Source: CAVUCH01 sp963697705 (GTDB lineage: Bacteria > Acidobacteriota > Vicinamibacteria > Vicinamibacterales > JAENWD01). From it: a stretch of DNA of 64,000 nt. The stretch's first letter is position 1; each line of letters starts with the position of its first letter. Of the stretch, positions 37,403 through 46,490 are shown piece after piece. The stretch lies in contig CAVOPA010000004.1 of assembly GCA_963697705.1 (NCBI GenBank), positions 62,001 through 126,000 of the forward strand, given 5' to 3'. Position numbers and translations under genes: made by a program. Below the pieces are notes generated by a model. The model had not been told where the DNA came from and did no database searches. It saw only the letters and a program-made list of their open reading frames with translations.

Positions 37403-38651
37403 CCGGTGAGCCGGTCGCCGGCCTGGCGAGAAAGCGCGCCAGGTGTTCGACGACATCGCGTGCGTCGTCCTCCGCGCCACAGATGAAGGTCGACTTGCGC
37501 CGGCGGAGCACGGGCAGGCCCATGGCGTACAGTCCTGGCGCACCGACAACTCCGCCATCGTGCTCCAGATAGCCCTTGCGATCGACGACAGGGATTTTGA
37601 GCCAGCTGTAGTCCGGGCGGAATCCGGTCGCCCAGATGATTGAACGAATCTCGCCGCTGCCGAGGTCGAGATGGAGCCGCGACGAGACTGGAACACGGGT
37701 CGGCTCAAAGCGCTCCGGCGGCCCCACGTCGGCATCGCGTGCATGGCAGCGTGCCCAGTCATCGAACGTGTCCAGCAGCCGATTCATCTTGAGGTCGGCC
37801 ATCGCCAGGACATTGCGCAGGCCACCCGAGAACAGTGCCCGGCCGTTGCGCACGGCGGCGAGCCGGCCGACAATCTCGACCCCGGCGGCGCCGAGTGCGT
37901 TGAGGTCGAGCGTCGTGCGCTCGGGGGTTCCCACCAGTTGCGGCGATGGCAGCTTCCGTGCGCGGGTCAGGTCATCGATCTCTTTGTAGCCCTGGTTCCA
38001 GACGCCCGACTCGTCCATCCACCAGAGCACGTCGCGGCCGCGATAGGTCCGTGGCAGCCGCACGTGCTCCCCGACCGCGATGGTCACAGGTCGCCCCGAT
38101 CGGCGGATCTCGTCCGCCAACTGCACCCCGGTCGCGGACGCGCCGACGATCAGCACTCCGCCGTCGGGCAACTGGCCGGGATTGCGGTAGTCGAACGGGG
38201 TGAAGCACTCGATCGCGCGCGGCACGTCCTGTCGAACGGCCGGCACATTGGGGACGTTGCAGGCGCCGCTCGCCAGCACCACGCTGCGGCACCGAAGTTC
38301 GCCCTGGTCGGTGGCGACGTGGTAGCCGCCGTCGACTTGCGTGAGCGACGTCACCGTCGTATGCGTGCGCACCGGCGCGGCAGCGAGCACCGCAAAGCGC
38401 GAGATGAACTCGATCACCTCACCGGCGGCCATGAAACCATCGGCATCCGCGCCGTCGTATGCGAAGCCCGGCAGCCGGCTCTGCCAGTTCGGCGTCAGCA
38501 GCCGCAGAGAGTCCCAGCGTTCGTGGCGCCACGAGTTGGCCACGTCCCCGCGCTCGATGACGAGGTGTTCGATCGATCGCCCGGTGAGACAGCGGCTTGC
38601 CGCCAGTCCAGCGTGGCCGGCTCCGATGACGACTGTCGTGACGTGTTCGAT
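37392..38651 (-). CDS. FAD/NAD(P)-dependent monooxygenase-like oxidoreductase with non-standard start codon
   Basis: About 419 residues. The dinucleotide-binding motif GAGHAGLAAS (in VTTVVIGAGHAGLAASRCL) lies upstream of the first possible GTG (38543). The frame continues back to 38651 without a standard start. At 38651 an ATC codon is preceded by GGAG at 6 nt, so an ATG may have mutated to ATC. Other features are VANSWRHERWDSLRLLTPNW, a second GxGxxG in VLIVGASATGVQLADEI and the IIWATGFRPDYSW motif. This is a class-B flavoprotein monooxygenase-like enzyme. The substrate is unknown. Confidence 0.8.
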   Translation of the reverse strand: MEHVTTVVIGAGHAGLAASRCLTGRSIEHLVIERGDVANSWRHERWDSLRLLTPNWQSRLPGFAYDGADADGFMAAGEVIEFISRFAVLAAAPVRTHTTVTSLTQVDGGYHVATDQGELRCRSVVLASGACNVPNVPAVRQDVPRAIECFTPFDYRNPGQLPDGGVLIVGASATGVQLADEIRRSGRPVTIAVGEHVRLPRTYRGRDVLWWMDESGVWNQGYKEIDDLTRARKLPSPQLVGTPERTTLDLNALGAAGVEIVGRLAAVRNGRALFSGGLRNVLAMADLKMNRLLDTFDDWARCHARDADVGPPERFEPTRVPVSSRLHLDLGSGEIRSIIWATGFRPDYSWLKIPVVDRKGYLEHDGGVVGAPGLYAMGLPVLRRRKSTFICGAEDDARDVVEHLARFLARPATGSPASP

Positions 38652-38718
38652 GACGAACTCCGCTGCGGCCGTTTGGCGCCGCTCACGTTCGTTCAGTTGG
38701 CGTGTGCCGCAACGCTGA

Positions 38719-38740
38719 CACCAGCACGCCGGTGCTGGTG
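38719..38740. terminator. Perfect 9 bp hairpin between OsmC and monooxygenase-like genes
   Basis: CACCAGCAC (38719-38727) pairs with GTGCTGGTG (38732-38740) around GCCG. On the minus strand it follows the OsmC gene by 33 bp. No T-run follows, so intrinsic termination is uncertain. Confidence 0.4.
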
Positions 38741-38772
38741 CAGGTTGCCGCCATCACGTCGTGAGCACAGGG

Positions 38773-39327
38773 TCAGGCGATCTCGACGGTGATGTTGGTC
38801 GGGTTGGCGATCACGTCGTACACCGCCGAGCGCTTCTGGGACTGCGCAACGAGGGCTTCGATCTCCTGCTTGGACGCATCCGCGTCGATGTGGAAGGTGA
38901 CCTTGATGTCGTCGTACCCGTTGCGGACGTCGCTGTCGATGCCCAGAATCCCCTGGATGTTCATGGATCCTTCGAGCTTCGCCTCGACTGACCGCAGTTG
39001 GATCCCGCGATTCTGCGCCACGGTGGCCACGCCAGCCGTCAGGCAGCTTGCGAGACCAACGAGCACGTATTCGACCGGCGTCGCCCCGTTGTCTTCGGAG
39101 GCGAACACTTCAGGATGATCGGCTTCGAAGGAGAACTCCGTCCTGTGCTTCTGTTCGTCGCCGAGCCCGCGGAAGCCTTCAATCTTCGACTGGCTGTGGG
39201 TGCCGTTCTGCCACTTGCAGGTGGCCCGCCACGTGAACTTGGCTGCCTGCGGCGCGTCTCGGAGCGCTTCCCTCGCAGCCAGCAATGCCTCTACGTTGAC
39301 GCCGTTGTTGACACTCGTCTCGGCCAT
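38773..39327 (-). CDS. OsmC family protein
   Basis: 184 residues with an OsmC/Ohr fold: EYVLVGLASCLTAGVATVAQ carries the first conserved Cys of the family. The N-terminal region has MAETSVNNGVNVEALLAARE and FTWRATCKWQNGTHSQSKIE. The second Cys of peroxide-reducing Ohr is not seen in its usual place, so this belongs to the OsmC-like side and not to Ohr. GAGGAG lies 6-7 nt before ATG 39327. It is divergent from metX. Confidence 0.85.
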   Translation of the reverse strand: MAETSVNNGVNVEALLAAREALRDAPQAAKFTWRATCKWQNGTHSQSKIEGFRGLGDEQKHRTEFSFEADHPEVFASEDNGATPVEYVLVGLASCLTAGVATVAQNRGIQLRSVEAKLEGSMNIQGILGIDSDVRNGYDDIKVTFHIDADASKQEIEALVAQSQKRSAVYDVIANPTNITVEIA

Positions 39328-39479
39328 CGTGAACTCCTCGATAGCAGTCAATACTCGAGCTGGAAAAGTCTCCTGGAAGCTTTGGATCATACATCGACAC
39401 GGCGGCCCTTGGCTGCCGTGGGGACGCACGCCCCGTTGCCATCCCCTCCGGAACCCACACGGCATATGATCGCCTGCCT

Positions 39480-40685
39480 ATGAACACGCGGGCGTCGACG
39501 ACCGCCGCCGGGTCGGTGGGCGCGGTCGAGACGCGATTCCTCGACCTTGCGCAACCGCTTGCGCTCGATTGCGGTCGTGCGCTGCACCCGGTTCGCATTG
39601 CGTACGAGACCTACGGAACGTTGTCGCCCGCGCGCGACAACGCGATCCTGGTCTGCCACGCCCTCAGCGGAGATGCGCACGCCGCCGGCGTGACGACGGC
39701 CAATGTCGCGGCGAGCACCAGGGACGGCTTCCGGGCCGAGGAGCGCGACGCCGGCAGCAGCGGCGGTCTCGGATGGTGGGACGGGATGATCGGGCCCGGC
39801 AAGGCGTTCGACACGGACCGGTTCTTCGTCGTCAGCTCCAACCTGCTCGGAGGCTGTCGCGGCACGACAGGACCGTCGTCCACCAATCCAGCCACGGGCC
39901 GGCCCTACGGTTCGGACTTCCCCGTCATCACGGTCGCGGACATGGTGCGGGCGGAGCGCGCGCTCCTCGATGCGCTCGGAATCCCGCGTCTGGCGGCCGT
40001 AGCCGGCGGTTCCCTTGGCGGGATGCAGGCACTCGAGTGGGCCGTGCTGTACCCCGACCAGGTCGACGCGATCATTCCGATCGCGAGCACGCACGCACTC
40101 CACCCGCAGGGCGTGGCGTGGAATGCAATCGCTCGCAGTGCGATCACCGCCGACCCTGACTGGCAGCGGGGCCACTACTACGGAACCGGCCGGGCGCCCA
40201 CAGCGGGCATGGGCGTCGCGAGGATGGTCGGACACATCACCTACCTCTCCGCCACGTCGCTCAAGGACAAGTTCGGAAGGCGGCTGCAGTCGGGCGACGA
40301 CATCCGCTACACGCTCACGGAGCCCGAGTTCGAGGTCGAGAGCTACCTGCGGCATCAGGCAGAGAATTTCGTGAAGCGCTTCGACGCCAACACGTATCTG
40401 TATACGTCCCGGGCACTCTCGTACTTCGACCTCGGCCGCCAGTACGGAGGCGGCCGGCTCGCGCACGCGCTGCGCCGGGTCTCCGCCAGAACGCTGCTCA
40501 TCGCGTTCAGCTCCGACTGGCTGTATCCGCCGTCGGGTTCCGAGGAACTGGCGGCCGCCCTTCATGCCGCCGGCAGGGAGGCCGAGCTCTGCGTGATTGA
40601 CGCGCCATACGGGCATGATTGCTTTCTGTTGGAGGAGGCGCGCCAGACTCCCATCATCCAGCAGTTCCTTGCGCGCCAGGAGTAG
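39480..40685 (+). CDS. metX: Homoserine O-acetyltransferase
   Basis: 401 residues of the alpha/beta-hydrolase MetX family. The nucleophile elbow is AGGSLGGMQ (Ser178); the acid is in SSDWLYPPSG (about 339) and the His in DAPYGHDCFL. The N-terminal RIAYETYGTLSPARDNAILV and FPVITVADMVRAER are typical. It acetylates homoserine with acetyl-CoA in methionine synthesis (some homologues use succinyl-CoA or serine). The 150 bp leader contains two short hairpins (39398-39420 and 39420-39434) but no riboswitch I can name. It is first of a metX-metY-CoA-binding operon. Confidence 0.94.
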   Translation: MNTRASTTAAGSVGAVETRFLDLAQPLALDCGRALHPVRIAYETYGTLSPARDNAILVCHALSGDAHAAGVTTANVAASTRDGFRAEERDAGSSGGLGWWDGMIGPGKAFDTDRFFVVSSNLLGGCRGTTGPSSTNPATGRPYGSDFPVITVADMVRAERALLDALGIPRLAAVAGGSLGGMQALEWAVLYPDQVDAIIPIASTHALHPQGVAWNAIARSAITADPDWQRGHYYGTGRAPTAGMGVARMVGHITYLSATSLKDKFGRRLQSGDDIRYTLTEPEFEVESYLRHQAENFVKRFDANTYLYTSRALSYFDLGRQYGGGRLAHALRRVSARTLLIAFSSDWLYPPSGSEELAAALHAAGREAELCVIDAPYGHDCFLLEEARQTPIIQQFLARQE

Positions 40686-40696
40686 GAGCAGCGTCG

Positions 40697-42013
40697 ATGG
40701 AAGAATCCCGTCATTTCGAATTCGACACACGCCAGGTGCACGCGGGGCAGCGCCCGGACCCGAATACCGGCGCGCGCGCGGTGCCGATCTTTCAGACGAC
40801 CAGTTACGTGTTCGAGGACCCCGACTCGGCGGCCGCGTACTTCAACCTGCAGGAGTACGGGAACACGTACTCGCGCATCATGAACCCGACGGTGGCCGTG
40901 TTCGAAGAGCGCATGGCCAACCTCGAAGGGGGCTGTGGCGCGGTCGCCTTCGCCAGCGGGATCGCGGCACAGGCAGCCGCCCTCTTCACTCTGCTCTCAC
41001 CGGGCGACCACGTCGTGTCGTCATCCGCGCTCTACGGCGGAACGATCAACCAGTTCAAACACATGCTGCGCAAGATGTCGGTAGACCTGACATGGGTCGA
41101 TCCCGACGATATCGGCGCGTGGAAGGCGGCCGTTCGCGACAACACCAAGGCGTTCTACGGGGAGACAATCGGCAACCCGGCGGGCAACGTGCTCGACATC
41201 GAAGCCGTCGCGCGGGTGGCCCACGACCACAGCCTTCCTCTGCTCGTCGACAACACGTTCGCGACGCCGTTCCTGTGTCGTCCGATCGAGTGGGGCGCCG
41301 ACATCGTGCTCCACTCAGCCACGAAGTTCATCGGAGGTCATGGCACCAGCATCGGCGGAGTGGTCGTCGACTCGGGGCAGTTCAACTGGTCGAACGGGCG
41401 CTATCCGGTGATCGCCAATCCGTCGCCGGCCTATCATGGGCTCGAGTTCCATGAGACCTTCGGCACTTACGGCTATCTGATGAAGCTCCGCGCCGAGACG
41501 CTGCGCGACCTTGGCGCCTGCCTGAGTCCGTTCAATGCGTTCCTGTTTTTGCAGGGGCTGGAGACGCTGTCGTTGCGGATGGCTCGCCATGTCGAGAATG
41601 CCCTCGCCGTCGCGAGTTTTCTCCAATCACACGACCTCGTCTCCCACGTGACCTATCCGGGCCTGCCGACGAGCGCCTGGCGGCCGCTCGTGGACAAGTA
41701 CCTCCCGCGGGGCGCGGGCGCGGTGTTCTCGTTCGACTGCCGCGGAGGCCGCGCGGCGGGACAGGAGTTCATCCGCGGCGTCACCTTGTGGTCGCACCTC
41801 GCCAACGTCGGTGACTCGAAGAGCCTGATCATCCATCCCGCCAGCACCACGCATCGTCAGCTCAACGACCAGGAGCTTCGCGCAGCCGGTGTGGGGCCCG
41901 GGACCATCCGGCTGTCGGTTGGCATCGAAGCCGTGGACGATCTGATCTGGGATCTGGCGCAAGGGTTTGCACGGGTTGCTGCGTCTACGGCAACCGAGGT
42001 GGGTTCTCTATGA
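40697..42013 (+). CDS. metY: O-acetylhomoserine sulfhydrylase / Cys-Met metabolism PLP enzyme
   Basis: 438 residues, typical for O-acetylhomoserine aminocarboxypropyltransferase. FDTRQVHAGQRPDPNTGARA at the N-terminus, SRIMNPTVAVFEERMANLEG and the PLP lysine in HSATKFIGGHG (Lys210) are visible. Late motifs such as RGVTLWSHLANVGDSKSLII and RLSVGIEAVDDLIWDL follow. It converts the product of MetX plus sulfide to homocysteine. The start ATG 40697 is 11 bp after metX, with AGGAG upstream. It overlaps the next gene by ATGA. Confidence 0.94.
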   Translation: MEESRHFEFDTRQVHAGQRPDPNTGARAVPIFQTTSYVFEDPDSAAAYFNLQEYGNTYSRIMNPTVAVFEERMANLEGGCGAVAFASGIAAQAAALFTLLSPGDHVVSSSALYGGTINQFKHMLRKMSVDLTWVDPDDIGAWKAAVRDNTKAFYGETIGNPAGNVLDIEAVARVAHDHSLPLLVDNTFATPFLCRPIEWGADIVLHSATKFIGGHGTSIGGVVVDSGQFNWSNGRYPVIANPSPAYHGLEFHETFGTYGYLMKLRAETLRDLGACLSPFNAFLFLQGLETLSLRMARHVENALAVASFLQSHDLVSHVTYPGLPTSAWRPLVDKYLPRGAGAVFSFDCRGGRAAGQEFIRGVTLWSHLANVGDSKSLIIHPASTTHRQLNDQELRAAGVGPGTIRLSVGIEAVDDLIWDLAQGFARVAASTATEVGSL

Positions 42014-42501
42014 CGCCGCCGTTCGACCTCAACCGCTATCAGGATCCGTTGACGATCCAGCGCGTGCTGCACAACTCGAGGACGATAGCGGTCGTTGGCC
42101 TGTCGAGGAACGAGCTGCGCGCGAGCTTTTTTGTGGGGTTCTATCTCAAACGCCACGGCTACCGCGTGGTTCCGGTCAATCCGCGCGAGCAGGAGATCCT
42201 GGGCGAGAAGAGCTTTGCCAGCCTGGCGGACGTCCCTGTTCCCGTCGATGTCGTGAACGTGTTCCGCGCGCCGGAGGCGTTGCCAGGCATCGCGAGGGAG
42301 GCCGTTGCCATCGGCGCGAGCACGCTCTGGTGTCAGTTCACGGTGATCAACGAAGAAGGCGCGCGAATCGCCGAGGCAGGCGGCCTTTCGGTGGTCATGG
42401 ACCGGTGCCTCAAGGTCGAACACGCCCGCTACGTGGGACGGATGCACTGGCTCGGCTTCAACACCCAACGCATCACGTCCGTGCGCGGCGGCCTGCAGTA
42501 A
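42010..42501 (+). CDS. CoA-binding (YccU-like) protein
   Basis: 163 residues with a CoA_binding_2 Rossmann-like fold: TIAVVGLSRNELRASFFVGF, HGYRVVPVNPREQEILGEKS, then PVDVVNVFRAPEALPGIARE and LWCQFTVINEEGA. It carries no ligase domain. Its overlap with metY (ATGA) suggests a co-translated partner in sulfur amino-acid metabolism, a link often seen but not explained. It is soluble with no signal peptide. Confidence 0.88.
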   Translation: MTPPFDLNRYQDPLTIQRVLHNSRTIAVVGLSRNELRASFFVGFYLKRHGYRVVPVNPREQEILGEKSFASLADVPVPVDVVNVFRAPEALPGIAREAVAIGASTLWCQFTVINEEGARIAEAGGLSVVMDRCLKVEHARYVGRMHWLGFNTQRITSVRGGLQ

Positions 42502-42547
42502 TCCTGCGATCCAAACGACAGGCAATCAACGTTGGTAGACTCGGCTC

Positions 42548-43663
42548 GTGCGAAAGGCGCTGATTGCGCTTGCCATCCTGGCCGCCGTGAGCGCCGCGGG
42601 GTTCGCGGCTTTCACCGTCCACGCCGAGAGCGGCTACTTCTCGCCGCAGTTCACGCCGGACGGCGCCGCGGTCGTCGTAGTGAGACGCGAGGTGCGCGCC
42701 CTCGTGTTCGGCCTTGGGTACGAGATGTTCACGCCGCCGGCCAGGGTGTGGGTGCAGCACGATCGCTTCTCCATTCTGCGGATCGCGATCGCTGACGGAC
42801 GCACCGACGTGCTGCAGACGTTCCCCGCATCGCCGCTCCAGGGCCGGTGGATCAGTGCATATCGGCCGAGCCTCACCGGAAGTGCCACGGCGCACCTGCG
42901 CTGGGCGGACCCGACGCATCTCGAATACGAGCTTGCCGTCACGCGTCATGACGATCCGGCGAGCGTCACCTATGTCGCGCGCCGGCGGTGGAGCGCGGAC
43001 ACGCGCCGCTCGACAGAGACGCCACCGTGGCAGCAGGGGTACGCGGGGATGGCCGGCGACGAACCCACCCAGTTGCACGGCACACAGGAGGTCATCGCGA
43101 TTCGCGCCGGCACCAGCATGCCGTGTGCTGTGCTGCTCGTCACCAGCGACCGGCGGTTGGCGGATGCGCTGATCGACACCACGCCCTGTCGCGATGCGCA
43201 CCGCAACGGCTACGAGGTCGCTTTTCTCTCGGACGACCTTCGCCGGCCGGCGATCGAACGCACGGCGCTCATCGAGCAAACACACGATGCGCTCGTGCGC
43301 GAAGGCCTCGCCCGCGGCCTGAGTGACGGCGACGCACGGCTCGCCGCCATCCGCGGGATGGAGCGGCGCGGCCTCTATCCCAGGCCTACCGTGCTCGTGG
43401 CGCAGCCCGCGGAGCGGGCGACCGCTGGCCTGCCGGTGTTCACCATTACCGACCAGGAGTTCGAGGTCGGCCTCTTCAACGACATCCGCGACGCGCTCGA
43501 CAGGCCCGGCGAGGAGGTCGAGAAATCAATCAGCGCGTACATCATCCATCGCGATTACGACACGAGCCGGCAAATCAACGCCTGCCTGGCAGGAGGACTC
43601 GATGCTGCGTTCTACGTAACAGCGCGTGGACGGCTCTGGCGCATCCAGGTGGACCGGCCGTGA
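42548..43663 (+). CDS. Hypothetical protein with N-terminal membrane anchor or signal
   Basis: 371 residues from GTG 42548. A hydrophobic segment (LIALAILAAVSAAGFAAFTV) at about 4-23 is a signal or anchor. The next part, YFSPQFTPDGAAVVVVRREV, resembles WD40/TolB-like beta blades, but the remainder has no recognisable domain. Two tail motifs are VFTITDQEFEVGLFNDIRDAL and HRDYDTSRQINACL. The function is unknown. It stands 46 bp after the CoA-binding gene and might be co-transcribed. Confidence 0.6.
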   Translation: MRKALIALAILAAVSAAGFAAFTVHAESGYFSPQFTPDGAAVVVVRREVRALVFGLGYEMFTPPARVWVQHDRFSILRIAIADGRTDVLQTFPASPLQGRWISAYRPSLTGSATAHLRWADPTHLEYELAVTRHDDPASVTYVARRRWSADTRRSTETPPWQQGYAGMAGDEPTQLHGTQEVIAIRAGTSMPCAVLLVTSDRRLADALIDTTPCRDAHRNGYEVAFLSDDLRRPAIERTALIEQTHDALVREGLARGLSDGDARLAAIRGMERRGLYPRPTVLVAQPAERATAGLPVFTITDQEFEVGLFNDIRDALDRPGEEVEKSISAYIIHRDYDTSRQINACLAGGLDAAFYVTARGRLWRIQVDRP

Positions 43664-43940
43664 CCGCGCGCCCGGTCGAGAGCGCCACGCGCTGTCGTGA
43701 CGTTCCTCGAACGCCCGCGGTTCTGCACTGCGTTCCATCAATCTCGAGGGACCGGGAGAATCCCATAGACGCGTTCCAGGTCGCGATGACCATTCGGCAC
43801 TCTTACCGGGCGCCGGCTGAGGCTTTTCACCTCCCGAGGCCCTCGAAGCGGCGGTGTGGTAAAAACGAGACCGACGCACCAGGTCTGAGCGGCCCGCCGA
43901 ACCGACGGTCGCACGCTCTGTTCCGCGACAGGAGATACCG

Positions 43941-44834
43941 ATGACTCGAATGTCGAGACGCACATTCATCCGGCAGGCAGGCGGCGGTGCCGCCGCCGCC
44001 GGCATCATTGCGGCGCACGCCGGGACGCTCGACGCAAAGCCGCTCGGACTGCCGATCGGCAGCCAGACGTGGCCGCATCGCGCGATGATCAAGGACGCCG
44101 GCCTGGCGGCGCTTGCCGCTGCGCTGGCGAAGATCGGCGTCGAGGCCGTCGAGATGTGCTCACCGTTCGGCTACGAGGAGTTTGCCGGCCTGACTGACGG
44201 CAAGCAGGTCAGGAAGATCCTGGCCGATCATGGCCTGGCCTGTCAGAGCGGCCACTTCGGCATGGATGAACTGCGAACGAAGCAGGCGGCCAGCATCGCG
44301 TGGGCGCACGATGTCGGCATCACGCAGATGGTCACCGCGTCGCTCGACGCGGGAGACGCGCCGACGATGGAGGATGTGAAGCGGGCGGCGGCGGAATACA
44401 ACCGGATCGCCGGCGTGGCGGCGAAGGCCGGCATCCAGCAGGGGCTGCACAACGAGGGCTTCGAGGTGTCGAAGGTCAACGGCCGACGCACGTACGACAT
44501 CCTGTTCGAACTGCTGGATCCCGCGCTCGTCAAGTTCCAGTTCCAGATGTCGACGGTCAGCCAGGGCTTCATCGCCGCCGAGTACTTCACGAAGTATCCG
44601 GGCCGGTTCAACTCGATGCACTTGCAGGACGTCGACCTGAGCGCCGCGCCGCCGCCCCAGACAGGGAAACCCGCCCGCGAACGGGGCGTGGACCGCCCGG
44701 TCGGTAAAGGCAGCATCGACTGGGCGAAGACGTTCCGGGCCGCCAGGACCGGCGGCGTGAAGAGCTATTTCGTCGAACAGAACATGGAGTTCACGAAGGA
44801 GAGTGTGGCGTTTCTCAAGACTCTGGACACGTGA
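43941..44834 (+). CDS. Tat-exported sugar phosphate isomerase/epimerase-like TIM barrel
   Basis: 297 residues. MSRRTFIRQAGGGAAAAGII is a Tat signal at the N-terminus. The barrel has GSQTWPHRAMIKDAGL, the metal-binding pattern QGLHNEGFEV, and the terminal GGVKSYFVEQNMEF. These are AP-endonuclease-2-fold proteins (xylose-isomerase-like). Exported homologues are common next to Gfo/Idh/MocA genes in related phyla, and may act on keto-sugars. The substrate is unknown. AGGAGA lies 8 nt before ATG 43941. A GC-rich hairpin follows the stop. Confidence 0.82.
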   Translation: MTRMSRRTFIRQAGGGAAAAGIIAAHAGTLDAKPLGLPIGSQTWPHRAMIKDAGLAALAAALAKIGVEAVEMCSPFGYEEFAGLTDGKQVRKILADHGLACQSGHFGMDELRTKQAASIAWAHDVGITQMVTASLDAGDAPTMEDVKRAAAEYNRIAGVAAKAGIQQGLHNEGFEVSKVNGRRTYDILFELLDPALVKFQFQMSTVSQGFIAAEYFTKYPGRFNSMHLQDVDLSAAPPPQTGKPARERGVDRPVGKGSIDWAKTFRAARTGGVKSYFVEQNMEFTKESVAFLKTLDT

Positions 44835-44851
44835 GGTCCGGGGCAACCGGC

Positions 44852-44874
44852 GGGGAGGAGGTTCCCTCCTCCCC
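44852..44874. terminator. GC hairpin between convergent genes (terminator-like)
   Basis: GGGGAGGAGG (44852-44861) pairs perfectly with CCTCCTCCCC (44865-44874) around a 3 nt loop, 18 bp after the TIM-barrel gene and 7 bp before the end of the KGG gene. No U-tract is present, so function as an intrinsic terminator is only likely. Confidence 0.5.
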
Positions 44875-44880
44875 CCATCG

Positions 44881-45099
44881 TCACGGCACGCGGCCCTCTG
44901 CCTCCTGCGCCTTGCTCTCGAGCGCCGTCTGCCGGCGGCGGTGACTCGCCATCCCGCCTTTCCGTCCGGCCTCGCGCGCCTCTTCGCTGCTCCACTCGTG
45001 CGCGGTGCCCTGCTGGTGCGCCGCCTTGCCTCCCTTGCTGGCAATCTCCCGCTGCTTGGCGCGGTCCATCGATGCGAATCCGCGATCTTCTTTGGCCAC
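44881..45099 (-). CDS. KGG-motif (con-10/GsiB-like) stress protein
   Basis: 72 residues from GTG 45099 (VAKEDRGFASMDRAKQREIA). It carries two KGG repeats: ASKGGKAAHQQGTAHEWSSE and GRKGGMASHRRRQ. Such small hydrophilic proteins occur in stress responses and spore or desiccation proteins. An in-frame ATG at 45177 would add 26 unrelated residues; the SD GAGG before the GTG favours the shorter form. It is cytoplasmic and likely disordered. Confidence 0.75.
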   Translation of the reverse strand: MAKEDRGFASMDRAKQREIASKGGKAAHQQGTAHEWSSEEAREAGRKGGMASHRRRQTALESKAQEAEGRVP

Positions 45100-45433
45100 G
45101 GTGTCCTCCACCCGGTAGACGTCGCTGTAATGCCGTGCGTGCAAGGGAGCGGCGACCAGCCCGGCTGCAACTGACATGCCGCGGTTGTGCTAGTCCCCTG
45201 GAATCCTGATGGATTGCCTGAATCCCGGAGCGCGGCGCCCGGCTGGCTAGGCGGGAGGAGCGAGAATACCGGGAATAACCAGGCGTGCCGGCAGCTGCCG
45301 ACGGCTCGCGCCGGCGTACAAACCTTCACGGTGCAGCATTCGAGGGTTACTGTCCGCCTCAGCAGCCAACTGAGCCGTATTGTCTCTAAAGAGGGGGATC
45401 GGGCTTCGTGGGGCGAAATCCGTTCGTGGCGCG
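45100..45433. other. Intergenic region, nothing recognised
   Basis: About 330 bp between the KGG gene and the end of the VWA gene, both on the minus strand. I see no credible ORF, repeat or RNA. Confidence 0.4.
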
Positions 45434-46387
45434 TCACTCCTTCGGCGCGACGTAACTCTTCTTCGCACGCGGCTTCAGCCCTTTGGCGGTGACGCGGACG
45501 TCGACGTCGTGCGTCTTGCCATCGCGCTTCGGCGGCGCGAAGCCAAGCAGGTATTGCCCATGCAGTTCGTCGGCCACGCGGGCAAAGGCCTCTGCGAGAT
45601 CCTCGCCAGGACGGATTTCGGTGTAGCCGCCGCCAGTCTCCTCTGCGACGCGGGCGAGACCCGGGTCCGGCAGGTCCGCCATCATCGCGGCTTCGAGACC
45701 ACCGGGCCCCATGCCGGGCATCGTCGGCCGCCGCTGCCGGCTCCGCATGCCGATGGCGTACACCATGACATCCTCACGGCGCGCGCGATCGATAACGCCG
45801 GCCTGGCTCGCGAACGGTTGGTGAAACCCGAACATGCCGCTGTCCTTGCCGTCGCTCAGCACCAGGACGACGCGGCGCTCGTCCCCTTCGCGCCCGAAGG
45901 CCTCCATCGCCTCGTCCAGCGCCCGCCAGAGCGGAGTCGGCGCATCGGGCTCGATGGCCGGCGGCAGCGCCGCACCAAGCGCGCGGGCGTCGCGCGTGAA
46001 GGTGCTGCTGATCTCCACGTCCCGCCCGAACGTGCCGACTCGGGCGAGGTCGTCGGGACGGAGCCTGGCAAACAGCTCCGCGGCTGCGTTGCGCAGCAGC
46101 GGGAGATTGCCCTCCATGCTGCCGGACACATCGAGCATCACGATCAGGCGAATAGGCTGCGGCGTGTTGTCGAAGAGCACGATCGGCTGCGGCTTGCCGT
46201 TGTCGCGCACCTCGAACTCGGGCTGCGTCAGCGACGTCACGAGGCGCCCATCGCGGTCGGTGACGGTCGCGAACACCCGCACGGCGTCACCGCGGCCGCG
46301 AAAGAGCGGCGGCTGCTGCTGCGCACCAGAAGGGGCGCTACCGAGGAGGCTCACCCCGAGCACGAGACTCGTGAAATATCGAGTCAC
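45434..46387 (-). CDS. Exported VWFA-domain protein (acidobacterial VWFA-related type)
   Basis: 317 residues from GTG 46387. A signal peptide ends at about residue 22 (APSGAQ). An N-terminal strand block VRVFATVTDRDGRLVTSLTQ with EFEVRDNGKPQPI precedes the VWA domain. The MIDAS motif DVSGSM is at 86-91 and SDGKDSGM supplies the second element. The C-terminal DELHGQYLLGFAPPKRDGKTH is the common tail of the VWFA-related family. It probably binds a divalent metal and another protein in the periplasm. Role unknown. Confidence 0.85.
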   Translation of the reverse strand: MTRYFTSLVLGVSLLGSAPSGAQQQPPLFRGRGDAVRVFATVTDRDGRLVTSLTQPEFEVRDNGKPQPIVLFDNTPQPIRLIVMLDVSGSMEGNLPLLRNAAAELFARLRPDDLARVGTFGRDVEISSTFTRDARALGAALPPAIEPDAPTPLWRALDEAMEAFGREGDERRVVLVLSDGKDSGMFGFHQPFASQAGVIDRARREDVMVYAIGMRSRQRRPTMPGMGPGGLEAAMMADLPDPGLARVAEETGGGYTEIRPGEDLAEAFARVADELHGQYLLGFAPPKRDGKTHDVDVRVTAKGLKPRAKKSYVAPKE

Positions 46388-46490
46388 TCAAATTACCCCG
46401 AAGTTCCGGCACAGGCGTACAGGCACCCCCGGTGGTGCCGCGGGAACCAACAGAGCCGACCCACCACGTCGGTCGGTGGTGAGATCGGCA

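Noticed and set aside
39328..39479. SAM riboswitch upstream of metX
   Set aside because: Two short hairpins are present, but I cannot recognise the conserved core of SAM-I, SAM-II, SAM-III or SAH classes. A covariance-model search would settle it.
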